From Microvirga brassicacearum (GTDB lineage Bacteria; Pseudomonadota; Alphaproteobacteria; Rhizobiales; Beijerinckiaceae): a stretch of 64,000 nt of DNA. The stretch is from positions 86,734-150,733 of the forward strand of contig NZ_VCMV01000007.1 in NCBI RefSeq assembly GCF_008757455.1, written 5' to 3'. Shown in pieces: positions 46,931 through 56,409 of this stretch (positions are counted from its first letter, which is position 1; each line of letters starts with the position of its first letter). Below the pieces are notes generated by a model that saw only the letters and a program-made list of their open reading frames with translations, had not been told where the DNA came from and ran no database searches. Position numbers and translations under genes: made by a program.

Positions 46931-47575
46931 TCATCCGCGCGGTTGCACAGGCCGCGCCGCCGGTGCACCCGCCGGAGGCGTTGCGGCGGGAGGCGCCGCG
47001 GCAGGCGGAGCGGTGCGCTGCGGGTCGGGCTCGGCCGGCTCAGCCGGCTCGACGTCGCGGTTCACGCCTTTCTCGCGCAGGCGCTGGATCAGGCCTTCGG
47101 CATTCTCGGGCAGCATCGCGATGATGTTGTCGCGGGTATTTTCCATGGCCGGCCGGGTCTTCGAGGTTGCGGCCCATTCGGGGTTCTTGCCCTGGAGCAG
47201 CCAGCCCATGAAGGCCCAGCCGATCACGCAGATCAGGAAACCGCGAAGCGCGCCGAAGAACAGGCCCAGGGTCCGGTCGAGCGCGCCGATGCGCGAATCG
47301 AGGATCATGTCGGAGATCTGCACGGTGATGATCGACACGACGATCAGGGTCACGACGAAGACGGCGCCGATCGAGGCAACGAGCGCGATGGTGCTGTTGC
47401 TGATATATTGCTGCGCCATCGGCAGGACGGCGGGGTGCAGGTACCAAGCGACGGCCGCGGCCGCGACCCAGGCGACGATGGCCAGAACTTCGCGGGTGAA
47501 CCCGCGCACGGCGGCAAGAAGTGCCGAGATCACAACAACGCCGAGGACGACGAGGTCCAGAATGGAAAAGGGCAT
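46931..47575 (-). CDS. cvpA: CvpA family membrane protein
   Basis: 214 residues: four hydrophobic helices (LDLVVLGVVVISALLAAVRG, with GFTREVLAIVAW following) and a C-terminal cytoplasmic Pro/Ala-rich tail (AEPAEPDPQRTAPPAAAPPA). CvpA was named for colicin V production in E. coli, where it also precedes purF; its general role is unclear, with envelope-stress roles reported. 109 bases upstream of purF. Confidence 0.9.
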   Translation of the reverse strand: MPFSILDLVVLGVVVISALLAAVRGFTREVLAIVAWVAAAAVAWYLHPAVLPMAQQYISNSTIALVASIGAVFVVTLIVVSIITVQISDMILDSRIGALDRTLGLFFGALRGFLICVIGWAFMGWLLQGKNPEWAATSKTRPAMENTRDNIIAMLPENAEGLIQRLREKGVNRDVEPAEPAEPDPQRTAPPAAAPPAATPPAGAPAARPVQPRG

Positions 47576-47762
47576 GAACCAACCTGACGCAGATGGGGCC
47601 GCCTTCGCGGCTTCAAGTCGAGCGGGTGTATAACCTCAAGAATTGCGTTCGTCACCCTCGGTGTGGGCGAGCGCCGCCGGACGGCCCGCCCGGGGAGCCT
47701 CCCGAGATCGGCAAGGGACGGCCTGGTTCGCAGCGGCCTGCTGGTCGGATCGACCAATGCAA

Positions 47763-47787
47763 AACCCCGGCGGGATCCGCCGGGGTT
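47763..47787 (-). terminator. Intrinsic terminator for RTX gene 1
   Basis: A perfect 11-bp stem AACCCCGGCGG/CCGCCGGGGTT with a 3-base loop. Read on the minus strand it is followed by TTTT, 25 bases after the RTX stop codon. Confidence 0.85.
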
Positions 47788-47811
47788 GATTCATGCGCGC
47801 TGATCCGGTGA

Positions 47812-48909
47812 TCAGATGAACAGGAAATCGTCCGCCGAGACCTTGGTGCCCGGCTTCAACTTGAGGATTTCCATGCCCTTCTTGGTCCCGGAACCGTCGG
47901 CATCCAGGTACACGAAGCCTTTTTTCTTGTCGTAATAGACGTAGTCGTTCTTGTCCTTGGACTCGGTGCCGATGGTGAAGAACTTCTTCGACAACTTTCC
48001 TTGTTTCAGGGCTTTGACCTTGAAGGACTTCAGAGCCGAGAGATTAAACTGGAGCGTGTCGTCGGCGGAGCTGAAGTCTGTGACCATGTCGAAGCCGCCC
48101 TTGCGAAGCGCCGTGTCGAACACGAACAGGTCCTTGCCGGCGCCGCCGGTGAGGTGGTCCTTGCCAAGCCCGCCGTTGAGGATGTCGTCGCCTGAGAGAC
48201 CGTAAACCTTGTCGTTGCCGGCGGCGCCGTTGAGGATGTCACTGCCCGCCGTGCCGAAGAGCTTGTCGTTGCGCATGGTGCCGGTGCCGATGTCGGTTCC
48301 ATCGGTCACGCCAATGGTGAGGGTCTTCTCGAAGGTGAGGCCGTCCGCATCTCCGACTTCCACCTTGATCTGATGAGACATCATCGTCTCGAAATCGAGC
48401 TTGGAGCCGTCAGCCACGACGAGCTTCGTGCCGGTCGCGTCGAGCTTGAAACGGCCTCCTGCATCATCCTTCAGTGTGAAGGTGAAGGTGTCGTTCAGAT
48501 CGGGATCGGCAGCCAGAAGAGCCCCGATCTCCGTCCCCGTCGCCGCGTTTTCGGCGACGGCTGGAGCCGACAGGGTTTTCAGGATGATGTCGGTCGGCGC
48601 TTCGTTGACGTCGGTCAGGGTGATGGTGGGATTGGAAAGGATGACCGTGTCCACGTCGCCGCTCGCGGTTAACGCGAGGTCGAATGTTCTGATGCCCTCG
48701 AAATCGAACAGGCTGCCGTTCTTGACGATCAGATCGAACCCTGTCGCCGTTGCTACGATTTCGAAACGACCGCCGAACGTGTTGGCGAGGGTGATATCGA
48801 AGTTCTCGTTAGCCGGCGCATCGGTGATCGTGAGCGAACCGATAATGGTCCCGTCTTCAGGATTTTCCGTGAGGGTGGTGGCGGATAGGACGATAGTGGG
48901 TGTGGGCAT
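47812..48909 (-). CDS. RTX protein 1: cadherin-like repeats plus haemolysin-type Ca2+-binding repeats, type I secretion substrate
   Basis: 365 residues, no N-terminal signal peptide. Two cadherin-like repeats: residues ~5-108 (IVLSATTLTENPEDGTIIGS ... TLTDVNEAPTDI) and ~109-205 (VAENAATGTEIGALLAADPD ... LTIGVTDG). Then RTX nonapeptides (GTAGSDILNGAAGNDKVYG, LSGDDILNGGLGKDHLTGG). The last ~100 residues end in a hydrophobic DDFLFI, as expected for a type I secretion signal. The C-terminus is homologous to RTX protein 2. AGAGGA precedes the ATG, with its own promoter and terminator. No ABC exporter is encoded nearby. Probably an extracellular adhesin or surface protein. Confidence 0.9.
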   Translation of the reverse strand: MPTPTIVLSATTLTENPEDGTIIGSLTITDAPANENFDITLANTFGGRFEIVATATGFDLIVKNGSLFDFEGIRTFDLALTASGDVDTVILSNPTITLTDVNEAPTDIILKTLSAPAVAENAATGTEIGALLAADPDLNDTFTFTLKDDAGGRFKLDATGTKLVVADGSKLDFETMMSHQIKVEVGDADGLTFEKTLTIGVTDGTDIGTGTMRNDKLFGTAGSDILNGAAGNDKVYGLSGDDILNGGLGKDHLTGGAGKDLFVFDTALRKGGFDMVTDFSSADDTLQFNLSALKSFKVKALKQGKLSKKFFTIGTESKDKNDYVYYDKKKGFVYLDADGSGTKKGMEILKLKPGTKVSADDFLFI

Positions 48910-48979
48910 CGTGTTCCTCTAGAAGAAAGGGCGCTTCATGCCCACAACATGCCATCAGTCAGGCAGGTCCAATTTGATG

Positions 48980-49008
48980 ATTAGATACATTGTTTCAAAA
49001 ACAGTCAA
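48980..49008 (-). promoter_or_regulatory. Sigma70-type promoter of RTX gene 1
   Basis: On the minus strand TTGACT (49008-49003), a 17-base spacer, then TCTAAT (48985-48980), in an AT-rich patch between radA and the RTX start. The leader would be about 65 bases. Confidence 0.5.
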
Positions 49009-49048
49009 TCGTCCGCGCAGCTCTTTCAATGGCAGAGCGTCCCTCGAT

Positions 49049-50434
49049 TCACCGCCGTCTTGCGGCGATCCCCGCCACCAGATCCGTGATGTGCGCCATT
49101 GAAGCGGCTCCGACCGGCAGCCGCTCCTTCTTGTCGCCCCTCGGCGCAGGCATGACCGCGCTCGAAAATCCCAGCTTCGTCGCCTCCTTGAGCCTCGCGG
49201 GGGCTTGAGCCACGGGGCGAATCGCCCCCGACAGGCCGAGTTCGCCGAAATAGACCGTGTCGGGCGGCAGGGCGGAGCCGGAGAGAGACGAGATCAGGGC
49301 CGCGGCGGCAGCGAGATCGGCTGCGGGTTCGGAGATCCGCAAGCCGCCCGCCACATTGAGATAGACGTCGTGCTGCCCGAGTCTCAGGCCGCCATGGGCT
49401 TCGAGCACCGCCAGCACCATGGAAAGCCTACTCTGGTCCCAGCCAACGACGGCCCGGCGCGGCGTGCCGAGCGACGAGGGGGCGACCAGGGCCTGGATCT
49501 CGACCAGCACCGGCCGTGTCCCCTCCATGCCGGCGAAGACGGCGGTTCCGGCGGTGGCGAGGTCGCGTCCCGCAAGGAAGAGTTCCGACGGGTTGGTGAC
49601 CTCGCGCAGGCCCTGATCCGACATTTCAAAAACGCCAATTTCATCAGTGGGACCGAAGCGGTTCTTCACCGCCCGCATGATCCGGAAATGGTGGCCGCCA
49701 TCGCCCTCGAACGACACCACCGCGTCGACCATGTGCTCGACCACGCGAGGGCCGGCGATCTGGCCGTCCTTGGTGACATGGCCGACGAGGATGACCACGG
49801 TTCCGGTGGTCTTGGCAAAGCGGATCAGCGCCTGCGCACTGCCGCGGACCTGCGTGACGGTGCCGGGGGCCGATTCCACCGTCTCGGTCCACATGGTCTG
49901 GATCGAATCGATGATGGCGAGCGCCGGCGGACGCCCTTGCGACAGGGTCGCGATGATGTCCTCCACATTGGTCTCGGAAGCGAGTTCGACAGGGGATTGT
50001 CCAAGCCCCAGCCGTTCGGCGCGCAGGCGCACCTGCGCCACCGCCTCCTCGCCCGAAATATACGCGACGCGATGACCCTGATTGGCCAACGCGGCCGAGG
50101 CCTGGGTCAGCAGTGTTGATTTTCCGATGCCGGGATCGCCGCCGATGAGGATGACCGAGCCGTGGACGAAGCCGCCACCCGTCACCCGATCGAGTTCGCC
50201 GATGCCCGAGGGCATGCGCGGCGCTTCCTTGGTCTCGCCCGACAGGCCTTCGAGCGCAAAAATCCGGCCCTTGGCCCGCGACGGGCGGGTGGCGACCGGA
50301 CCCGCCATGGCGCTCATCGCGCCGATCTCCTCCACGATGGTGTTCCAGCCGCCGCAGGCCTCGCATTTGCCTTTCCAGCGATTATAGACCGCACCGCAAC
50401 TCTGACAGGCGAAAGACGGTTGACGTTTCGCCAT
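49049..50434 (-). CDS. radA: DNA repair protein RadA (Sms)
   Basis: 461 residues; RecA-related helicase that drives branch migration in recombination. N-terminal zinc finger CQSCGAVYNRWKGKCEACGGW (shown in part: CxxC...CxxC), Walker A GGDPGIGKSTLL, KNRFG motif (KNRFGPTDEIGVF), and C-terminal Lon-protease-like domain. Its ATG overlaps the alr stop (CATCA on the plus strand). Confidence 0.96.
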   Translation of the reverse strand: MAKRQPSFACQSCGAVYNRWKGKCEACGGWNTIVEEIGAMSAMAGPVATRPSRAKGRIFALEGLSGETKEAPRMPSGIGELDRVTGGGFVHGSVILIGGDPGIGKSTLLTQASAALANQGHRVAYISGEEAVAQVRLRAERLGLGQSPVELASETNVEDIIATLSQGRPPALAIIDSIQTMWTETVESAPGTVTQVRGSAQALIRFAKTTGTVVILVGHVTKDGQIAGPRVVEHMVDAVVSFEGDGGHHFRIMRAVKNRFGPTDEIGVFEMSDQGLREVTNPSELFLAGRDLATAGTAVFAGMEGTRPVLVEIQALVAPSSLGTPRRAVVGWDQSRLSMVLAVLEAHGGLRLGQHDVYLNVAGGLRISEPAADLAAAAALISSLSGSALPPDTVYFGELGLSGAIRPVAQAPARLKEATKLGFSSAVMPAPRGDKKERLPVGAASMAHITDLVAGIAARRR

Positions 50435-51588
50435 CAGGTTCCGGTCTCGTGATAATGCCGCGCGTAGCGCTGCCCAAGATTGGTGAGGATTTCATAGCCG
50501 ATGGTGCCGGCGCGGCGGCCGACCTCGTCGATGGTCAGCTCGCCGCCGATGAGGGTGGCCGGGTCGCCACGGGCGATATCGCCTTCCGGTACATCCGTCA
50601 CGTCGAGGATAATGAGGTCCATCGAGACGTTACCGGCGAAGGGGCAGGGGTGTCCGTTGACCAGCGCCATGCCGGCAAGAACGGATTCGCCGCTATTGCC
50701 CCGCACGCTCGCCGCACGCGGATAGCCGTCGGCGTAGCCGACCGAGATGGTTGCAACGCGCCGTCTGTCGGTGGCAAGCCAGCGGGCATTATAGCCCACG
50801 GTGTCTTCCGGCTCGATCCAGCGCAATTGCACGACGCGGCCATCCAGCCCGATGACGGCTTTCATCGGGTTTTCCGCGTAGGGCGTCGGGTTACCGCCAT
50901 AGAGCGCGTAGCCCGGCCGCACGAGATCGAAATGCGGCTTGTCCTTCAGAAAGATGCCGGACGAATTCGACAGGGACGCGCGGATGCTGGGCAGCGTCGC
51001 CCGCACCGCGCGGAAGGCCTCGATCTGGCGCTGGTTGATCGGATTTTCGTTTTCCTCGGCGCTGACGAAATGGCTCATCAGCAGCGCGAGCCTGAAATCC
51101 TTCAGATGCGGATTGTCCTTCAGAGCCATGCCTTCAGTCATGTTCAGGCCGAGCCGGTTCATGCCCGTATCCACATGGATGGCGGCCTCGAGCCGGCGCG
51201 ACTGTGCGCGGCAGAAACCGGCCCATTCGTCGATCTCAGGCGCGGATCCCAGCACCGGGCGCAGGCGGTGTTCGAGATAGGCCGCTGCCGACCCGGGCAG
51301 CAGGCCGTTTAGTACGTAGATCGCCGCACGTGGCGCGACGGCGCGAGCGCGGATGGCCTCGCCGATATGCGCCACGAAGAATGTCTCGCAGCCGGCTTTT
51401 GCCAGCGCCGGGACCGCATGCTCGATGCCGGTGCCATAGGCATTCGCCTTGACGACCGCGGCCGTCTCGGCACCGCCGGCGGCAGCGCGCAAGCGGCGCC
51501 AGTTTTCCGCGAGCGCGCCAAGATCGATGTGCAGGATTCCGCCGGCCTCTGTGTCGGGCACGTTCGAGCTGTAGTTATTTGTCGACAT
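50434..51588 (-). CDS. alr: Alanine racemase
   Basis: 384 residues; interconverts L- and D-alanine for peptidoglycan. PLP Lys in VVKANAYGTG, catalytic Tyr in VGYNARW, and the C-terminal beta domain with GNVSMDLIILDVTD. A GTG at 51594 would add two residues. Typical order dnaB-alr-radA. Confidence 0.95.
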   Translation of the reverse strand: MSTNNYSSNVPDTEAGGILHIDLGALAENWRRLRAAAGGAETAAVVKANAYGTGIEHAVPALAKAGCETFFVAHIGEAIRARAVAPRAAIYVLNGLLPGSAAAYLEHRLRPVLGSAPEIDEWAGFCRAQSRRLEAAIHVDTGMNRLGLNMTEGMALKDNPHLKDFRLALLMSHFVSAEENENPINQRQIEAFRAVRATLPSIRASLSNSSGIFLKDKPHFDLVRPGYALYGGNPTPYAENPMKAVIGLDGRVVQLRWIEPEDTVGYNARWLATDRRRVATISVGYADGYPRAASVRGNSGESVLAGMALVNGHPCPFAGNVSMDLIILDVTDVPEGDIARGDPATLIGGELTIDEVGRRAGTIGYEILTNLGQRYARHYHETGT

Positions 51589-51620
51589 GATCACACGCTA
51601 ACCGCAAGCGCCAACGCAGC

Positions 51621-51728
51621 TCTCCTTCCCTTTGTGGGGAGGAGCTGGAGGTGGGGTGTAGGCGCAAGACTGGATCGAGGATGGCGCTGGCATCCCCACC
51701 CTGACCCTCCCCACAAGGGGAAGGGAAA
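51621..51728. repeat. Family-D repeat, copy 3 (inverted)
   Basis: Reverse complement aligns with copies 1 and 2 at 25.9-26.2 kb: CTTGTGGGGAGGGTCAGGG and CTCCTCCCCACAAAGGGAAG arms with a similar GGCGC-rich interior. Lies between alr and dnaB. Confidence 0.7.
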
Positions 51729-51766
51729 GCGTTCTGCTTGCCGATCGACCTGAGAAAATGTGGTGC

Positions 51767-53260
51767 TCAATCGCCCATCCGTTCCGGAAGCTTGTCCTCA
51801 TCCGCCAGGTTGGTGAAGCGGGTGATGTCGGCCTGGAAGGCAAGCTGGATGGTGCCAGTGGGACCGTGACGCTGCTTGCCGATGATGACTTCGGCCTTGC
51901 CGTGAACCTGGTCCATCTCCGCCTGCCACTTGAAGTATTCCTCGGTGCCGGGCTTCGGCTCCTTGTTCTTCAGATAATACTCTTCGCGGAACACGAACAT
52001 GACCACGTCGGCGTCCTGCTCGATCGAACCGGATTCGCGAAGGTCGGACAATTGCGGCCGCTTGTCGTCGCGAGATTCCACCTGACGCGAGAGCTGGGAC
52101 AGGGCGATGACCGGCACCGCCAGTTCCTTGGCGAGCGCCTTCAGGCCGGTGGTGATCTCTGTCAGCTCCTGCACGCGATTTTCGCCCTTCTTGGCGGAGC
52201 CGGAAAGGAGCTGGAGGTAGTCGACGATCAGCACGTCGAGACCGCGCTGACGCTTGAGGCGCCGGGCGCGTGCCGCCAATTGGGCGATCGAGATGCCGCC
52301 GGTCTGGTCGATGTAGAACGGGATCGACTGCATCTCCCGCGCGGCTTCCGTAATCTTGTAGAAATCGTCCTCGCGCATGTCGCCACGGCGGATCTTGTAC
52401 GACGGCACGCCGGATTGCTCGGCGATGATACGGGTCGCCAATTGCTCGGCCGACATTTCGAGCGAGAAGAAGCCGACAATGCCGCCGTTGATGGTCTTCA
52501 TCGTGCCGTCGGGCTGCCGCTCGCCCTCATAGACCTTCGCGATATTGAACGCGATATTGGTCACCAGCGAGGTCTTTCCCATGGCGGGACGTCCGGCAAG
52601 GATCACGAGATCGGAAGATTGCAGGCCGCCGAGCGTGCGGTCCATATCGACAAGGCCCGTCGAGATCCCCGACAATTTGCCTTCGCGCTTGTAGGCCGCC
52701 GCCGCCATGTCGATGGCGTGGGTGAGCGCATCCGAGAAGCGCTGGAAGCCGCCATCGTAGCGGCCGGTTTCGGCGAGTTCATACAGGCGGCGCTCGGCCT
52801 CCTCGATCTGATCGCGGGGCGAGGTTTCCACCGGCGCGTCATACGCGACATTGACCAGATCCTCGCCGATTCCGATCAGGTTGCGGCGGATGGCGAGGTC
52901 GTAGACGGTGCGGCCGTAATCCTCCGCATTGATGACCGTCGTCGCCTCCGCGGCAAGCCGTGCCAGATATTGCGAGACGGTGACGCCGCCGAGATCCTGG
53001 TCGCCCAGGAAGGTCTTCATGGTAATCGGGGTTGCGACCTTGCCGGCCTTGATGAGGCTGGTTGCGACCTCATAGACCCGGCGATGCAGGTCCTCGAAGA
53101 AATGCGAGGCTTCGAGAAAGTCCGAGACGCGATAATAGGCGTCGTTATTCACCAGGATTGCGCCAAGCAACGCCTGTTCCGCATCGATATTGCTCGGGGA
53201 CGCGCGGTACTCGGGTACGGCGGCCTCAATGCGGGCGATCAGGGCGTTGGCACTGGCCAT
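51767..53260 (-). CDS. dnaB: Replicative DNA helicase
   Basis: 497 residues, hexameric 5'-3' helicase. N-terminal DnaB domain (SNIDAEQALLGAILVNNDAY), linker, RecA-like motor with Walker A AGRPAMGKTSLV, Walker B VLIVDYLQLL, and arginine-finger region. The frame opens at 53299, but the ATG at 53260 (MASANALIARIEA) is more typical. No intein. Confidence 0.95.
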   Translation of the reverse strand: MASANALIARIEAAVPEYRASPSNIDAEQALLGAILVNNDAYYRVSDFLEASHFFEDLHRRVYEVATSLIKAGKVATPITMKTFLGDQDLGGVTVSQYLARLAAEATTVINAEDYGRTVYDLAIRRNLIGIGEDLVNVAYDAPVETSPRDQIEEAERRLYELAETGRYDGGFQRFSDALTHAIDMAAAAYKREGKLSGISTGLVDMDRTLGGLQSSDLVILAGRPAMGKTSLVTNIAFNIAKVYEGERQPDGTMKTINGGIVGFFSLEMSAEQLATRIIAEQSGVPSYKIRRGDMREDDFYKITEAAREMQSIPFYIDQTGGISIAQLAARARRLKRQRGLDVLIVDYLQLLSGSAKKGENRVQELTEITTGLKALAKELAVPVIALSQLSRQVESRDDKRPQLSDLRESGSIEQDADVVMFVFREEYYLKNKEPKPGTEEYFKWQAEMDQVHGKAEVIIGKQRHGPTGTIQLAFQADITRFTNLADEDKLPERMGD

Positions 53261-53519
53261 CTGGTGCTCCGAAGACGAGGGAAGGGGCGCTGCCCTCATA
53301 AGGCAGAATCAGCCGGGCCGAGGTGACCCTACGGCCACAGGTTACGACTTCGTCGACTCCCATCGTCCTTGTCCTCGTTGTCCTCGCTACTCACACGATG
53401 CGCATCATTGCCGGCGGAATACGCTTGACTTCAATCTCCCGGGAGAGTGCGCAAAAGCGTGGCAGTAAGCGAATCGAAAGAGTCTGAAAAATAGAACATA
53501 ACAAGAACAATAACAATCC

Positions 53520-53609
53520 CGTCATGGCCGGGCTTGACCCGGCCACCCACGTCTCTTCACGCCCGATCGAGTAAAGACGTGGGTCCCCGGGGCAAGCCCG
53601 GGGATGACG
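53520..53609. repeat. Family-B modular double-hairpin repeat, copy 1
   Basis: CGTCAT ... ATGACG ends. Left hairpin GGCCGGG-CTTGA-CCCGGCC, right hairpin CCCCGGG-GCAAG-CCCGGGG; CCCACG/CGTGGG inner arms. The two hairpins use different stem sequences. Confidence 0.82.
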
Positions 53610-53650
53610 GCGAGGGGAGGAAGGCCGACCCGGCATTCGACCACAGCACA

Positions 53651-53687
53651 AAAAAAGCCGCCCCGGATCTCTCCGAGACGGCTTTGA
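53651..53687 (-). terminator. Intrinsic terminator of the rpsF-rplI operon
   Basis: Minus-strand reading: AAAGCCG ... CGGCTTT stem with inner CGG/CCG pairing, followed by a T-run (T7). It lies 19 bases after the rplI stop. Confidence 0.82.
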
Positions 53688-53705
53688 ATGACCGAGAGGT
53701 CGAAA

Positions 53706-54269
53706 TTACATCTCGACGTCACCGGCTTCCGCCAGTGCTGCACCGACCTCGAGGCCGAGGTCGTCGAGGTTCATCTCTTCGCGGGTCGAGACGGCCTCGC
53801 CGCGGGCCTGACGTTCTGCTTCCTCAGGGCTGCGGGCGATGTTGATCGTGACCTTCACTTCGACCTCAGGGTGAAGCGAGACCGGAACGGTGTGAAGACC
53901 GAGGGTCTTGATCGGCGCGTTGATGGCGATCTGGTTGCGGTCCACCGAGATGCCTTCAGCCGAGATCGTCTCGGCGAGGTCGCGGGTTGAAACCGAACCG
54001 TAGAGCACGCCGGTCTCGCCGGCCTGGCGGATGATGGTGAAGCTCTGTCCGTCGAGCTTCTCGCCGACGGTCTCGGCTTCCTTGCGGCGCTCGAGATTGC
54101 GGGCTTCAAGCTGGGCGCGCTGCTTTTCGAAATGCTCGGTGTTCGCCTTGGTGGCGCGCAGGGCCTTGCCGCGGGCGAGGAGGAAGTTACGGGCGTAACC
54201 GTCACGCACTTTCACTTTTTCGCCCATCTGGCCGAGTTTGGCGACGCGCTCGAGAAGGATCACTTCCAT
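53706..54269 (-). CDS. rplI: 50S ribosomal protein L9
   Basis: 187 residues. N-domain [20 protein letters not shown] and [17 protein letters not shown], long central helix, C-domain. The C-terminus is extended by ~35 acidic residues past the usual end, common in alphaproteobacteria. AAGGAGA 9 bases before the ATG. The frame runs open upstream to 55352 but that is the antisense/alternate frame of DUF2232. Confidence 0.96.
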   Translation of the reverse strand: MEVILLERVAKLGQMGEKVKVRDGYARNFLLARGKALRATKANTEHFEKQRAQLEARNLERRKEAETVGEKLDGQSFTIIRQAGETGVLYGSVSTRDLAETISAEGISVDRNQIAINAPIKTLGLHTVPVSLHPEVEVKVTINIARSPEEAERQARGEAVSTREEMNLDDLGLEVGAALAEAGDVEM

Positions 54270-54292
54270 GGGTATTCTCCTTAGTTGATGTT

Positions 54293-55264
54293 TTACGAAG
54301 ACAATGTGGGTGGTGGTGGATTCGAACCCGGGCCGGACCGGCGGCGGAATCCGAAGACGGTATCGGCGAGGCCGAAAAGCGACAGGGCGATTGCGAGAAT
54401 GCCCTGGGTGAGAAACAGCAGCACGTAGAGACCCGTGAGAATCATCGGCCGAAAGGCCCGTCCGGTGGTCCGGTCGTGGATGATCGCCAGCCCCTGCAGC
54501 GCGAAGGCGGTGAAGAGCGCGCCCGCGAGCCCGACTCCGAACACGCCGAGGAAGTTGGCCGGAACCAGCACCGCCACGGCGATCGCGACGAGGAGCAACA
54601 TGCCGGCGCCGCGCGGCAGCCGCATCTTCGCGATTTCCGGCCAGGGACGCGGCAGCCGCTTGGACAGGAAGACGATCTTGCCGGCCGCATAGAGGTAGAG
54701 CGTCAGGACGATGGTGAAGCCCTGCGCCGACAGGAAGGGCGTCAGGCGGGCGATCCAATCGATGATGTCCTCGCGCGTCTGCGCGTCGACACCCTCCGGC
54801 GCCCCTTGCGGAAACTGCAGGTTGACGAAAGCCTGCGACACCGCGCGGGAATTGGCGTGGAAGGTCGCGTAGTCGCCACCGGTGGAGATGATGCCGGCGG
54901 CCACGATGGTGAGCGTCGCGGTGGCGGCGATCCAGGCCAGCAACCGGCCGACCGGATACCATTCGATGGCGCCGTTTTCGGTCGGGCGCCCAAGCAGCGC
55001 CAGATAGGAGAGCCACCAGGCGGGCAGGGCCGTCACGATCACGAAGCCGAACCCGCTCAAAGGGGACAGGAAGGCCGCGATCGCGGCCCCGCCGACCGCA
55101 GCCGCAACCAGGCCGGCACGGTGATTCCAGCCGAGCGACACGATCAGGACGGGGATGGGAGAGAGAAGGTACAGCACGGCGGCCAGCGGCGTGGCTTTGG
55201 TCACCACCGCGGTCAGAAGGGCCGATACGAGGCCCGCGCCTATGCCTGTCAGTACAAAATTCAT
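54293..55264 (-). CDS. DUF2232 membrane protein
   Basis: 323 residues, about eight hydrophobic helices ([60 protein letters not shown]), matching DUF2232 (PF09991). Function unknown. Its place between rpsR and rplI is conserved in Hyphomicrobiales, suggesting a link to growth or ribosome production, but no more can be said. Confidence 0.86.
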   Translation of the reverse strand: MNFVLTGIGAGLVSALLTAVVTKATPLAAVLYLLSPIPVLIVSLGWNHRAGLVAAAVGGAAIAAFLSPLSGFGFVIVTALPAWWLSYLALLGRPTENGAIEWYPVGRLLAWIAATATLTIVAAGIISTGGDYATFHANSRAVSQAFVNLQFPQGAPEGVDAQTREDIIDWIARLTPFLSAQGFTIVLTLYLYAAGKIVFLSKRLPRPWPEIAKMRLPRGAGMLLLVAIAVAVLVPANFLGVFGVGLAGALFTAFALQGLAIIHDRTTGRAFRPMILTGLYVLLFLTQGILAIALSLFGLADTVFGFRRRSGPGSNPPPPTLSS

Positions 55265-55354
55265 GGTCTCGCTGTCCCGCTGCTCTTCGCAGGGTTAGGG
55301 GCTTCTCGCCCCAACTGTCCCGGAGGGTTCTCACCGCCGGGCGACTAAACAATT

Positions 55355-55439
55355 GTCATCCCCGGGCTTGTCCCCGGGGATCGACGTCTGGACGGCTACC
55401 GCGAAAGCGTGGGTGGCCGGGTCAAGCCCGGCCATGACG
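55355..55439. repeat. Family-B modular double-hairpin repeat, copy 2
   Basis: GTCAT ... ATGAC ends; left hairpin of the CCCCGGG type, right hairpin of the GGCCGGG type, i.e. the reverse order of copy 1. Lies inside the rpsR-DUF2232 spacer, so it is transcribed with the ribosomal operon. Confidence 0.82.
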
Positions 55440-55463
55440 GTCGGGCTTGCTTATCGTATTTGC

Positions 55464-55736
55464 TTAACGGATCACGTAGGGCAGGAGGCCCAGGAAGCGG
55501 GCGCGCTTGATCGCCTGAGCGAGTTCACGCTGCTTCTTGGCCGACACGGCCGTGATGCGCGAAGGAACGATCTTGCCGCGCTCGGAAATGTAGCGCGACA
55601 GGAGCTTCGTGTCCTTGTAGTCGATCTTCGGAGCGCCTTCGCCCGTAAACGGGCAGGTCTTCCGACGACGGAAAAACGGACGACGGCCACCGCCGCCACC
55701 ACCACCGCCACTGCTACCACCGGTACCGAATGCCAT
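55464..55736 (-). CDS. rpsR: 30S ribosomal protein S18
   Basis: 90 residues; partner of S6 on the 30S platform. Core [18 protein letters not shown] and [16 protein letters not shown]. The N-terminus carries an unusual glycine run ([19 protein letters not shown]), longer than in E. coli S18. Two bases after rpsF. Confidence 0.97.
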   Translation of the reverse strand: MAFGTGGSSGGGGGGGGRRPFFRRRKTCPFTGEGAPKIDYKDTKLLSRYISERGKIVPSRITAVSAKKQRELAQAIKRARFLGLLPYVIR

Positions 55737-55738
55737 GA

Positions 55739-56140
55739 TTATGCCTCCTCGCTTGCGCCGGCATCAAAGCCGCCGCCGTCGCGATCGCGACGCTCGCGGT
55801 CCTTGCGCTCGTCACGGTCACGCTTCTGCATCATCACCGACGGCTCGGCATCGAGTTCTTCGACGCGGATGGTCATGAAGCGGAGAATGTCTTCGCTGAT
55901 GCGCATCTGACGCTCCATCTCGGCGACCGCCGGAGCGGGAGCTTCGATGTTGAACAGCGTGAAATGAGCCTTGCGGTTCTTGCGGATCCGGTAGGCGAGG
56001 GACTTGACGCCCCACATCTCGGTCTTGTCGACCTTGCCGCCGTTCTGCTCGATGATCGCCTTGTAGGTGTCGACCATCGCCTCGACTTGCTGGGACGTGA
56101 CGTCCTGGCGAGCCATAAAGATATGCTCGTAGAGAGGCAT
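55739..56140 (-). CDS. rpsF: 30S ribosomal protein S6
   Basis: 133 residues: [40 protein letters not shown] core, then a charged C-terminal tail ([16 protein letters not shown]) ending in acidic residues, as in other proteobacterial S6 proteins with tails. First gene of rpsF-rpsR-DUF2232-rplI. Confidence 0.97.
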   Translation of the reverse strand: MPLYEHIFMARQDVTSQQVEAMVDTYKAIIEQNGGKVDKTEMWGVKSLAYRIRKNRKAHFTLFNIEAPAPAVAEMERQMRISEDILRFMTIRVEELDAEPSVMMQKRDRDERKDRERRDRDGGGFDAGASEEA

Positions 56141-56409
56141 AGCGGGCCTTTCTTAAGGTTTGAGTGCAAGCCTCGACACGGTTTGATTCGTGAAACAGGC
56201 CGGTTCACCGCGTCCGTTCGGCGCCAAGCCCTTCGAGCCTGCAAGGCCCGAGCGGTTGTCGAAGGCGGAGACACGGGACGACGGAACCGACAAGTTCCTG
56301 CATGGAAGACCATGCCGTCCGTTTAGCCCCCGGCCGGAGCGAGCGCGAAGTGGGGCCTATATCCCCGATCACCTGAGAAAGCAAGATGAAGCTGCGGGTG
56401 CCGGAGAAC

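Larger units (their letters stand above)
53261..53705. other. Intergenic region upstream of dnaB with repeat and rplI terminator
   Basis: About 445 bases. It holds the dnaB promoter region, AT-rich DNA at about 53480-53517, a family-B repeat (53520-53609) and the rplI terminator (53651-53687). No gene is recognised. Confidence 0.6.

Noticed and set aside
54305..54340. Sequence resembling the T-arm of a tRNA (GGTTCGAATCCACC on the minus strand)
   Set aside because: It encodes the Gly-Ser-Asn-Pro C-terminus of the DUF2232 protein, and no matching acceptor, D or anticodon arms lie upstream.
54270..55352. rplI reading frame extending ~360 codons upstream of the L9 start
   Set aside because: The extension is an alternate frame of DUF2232, and L9 has a strong Shine-Dalgarno and canonical start at 54269.
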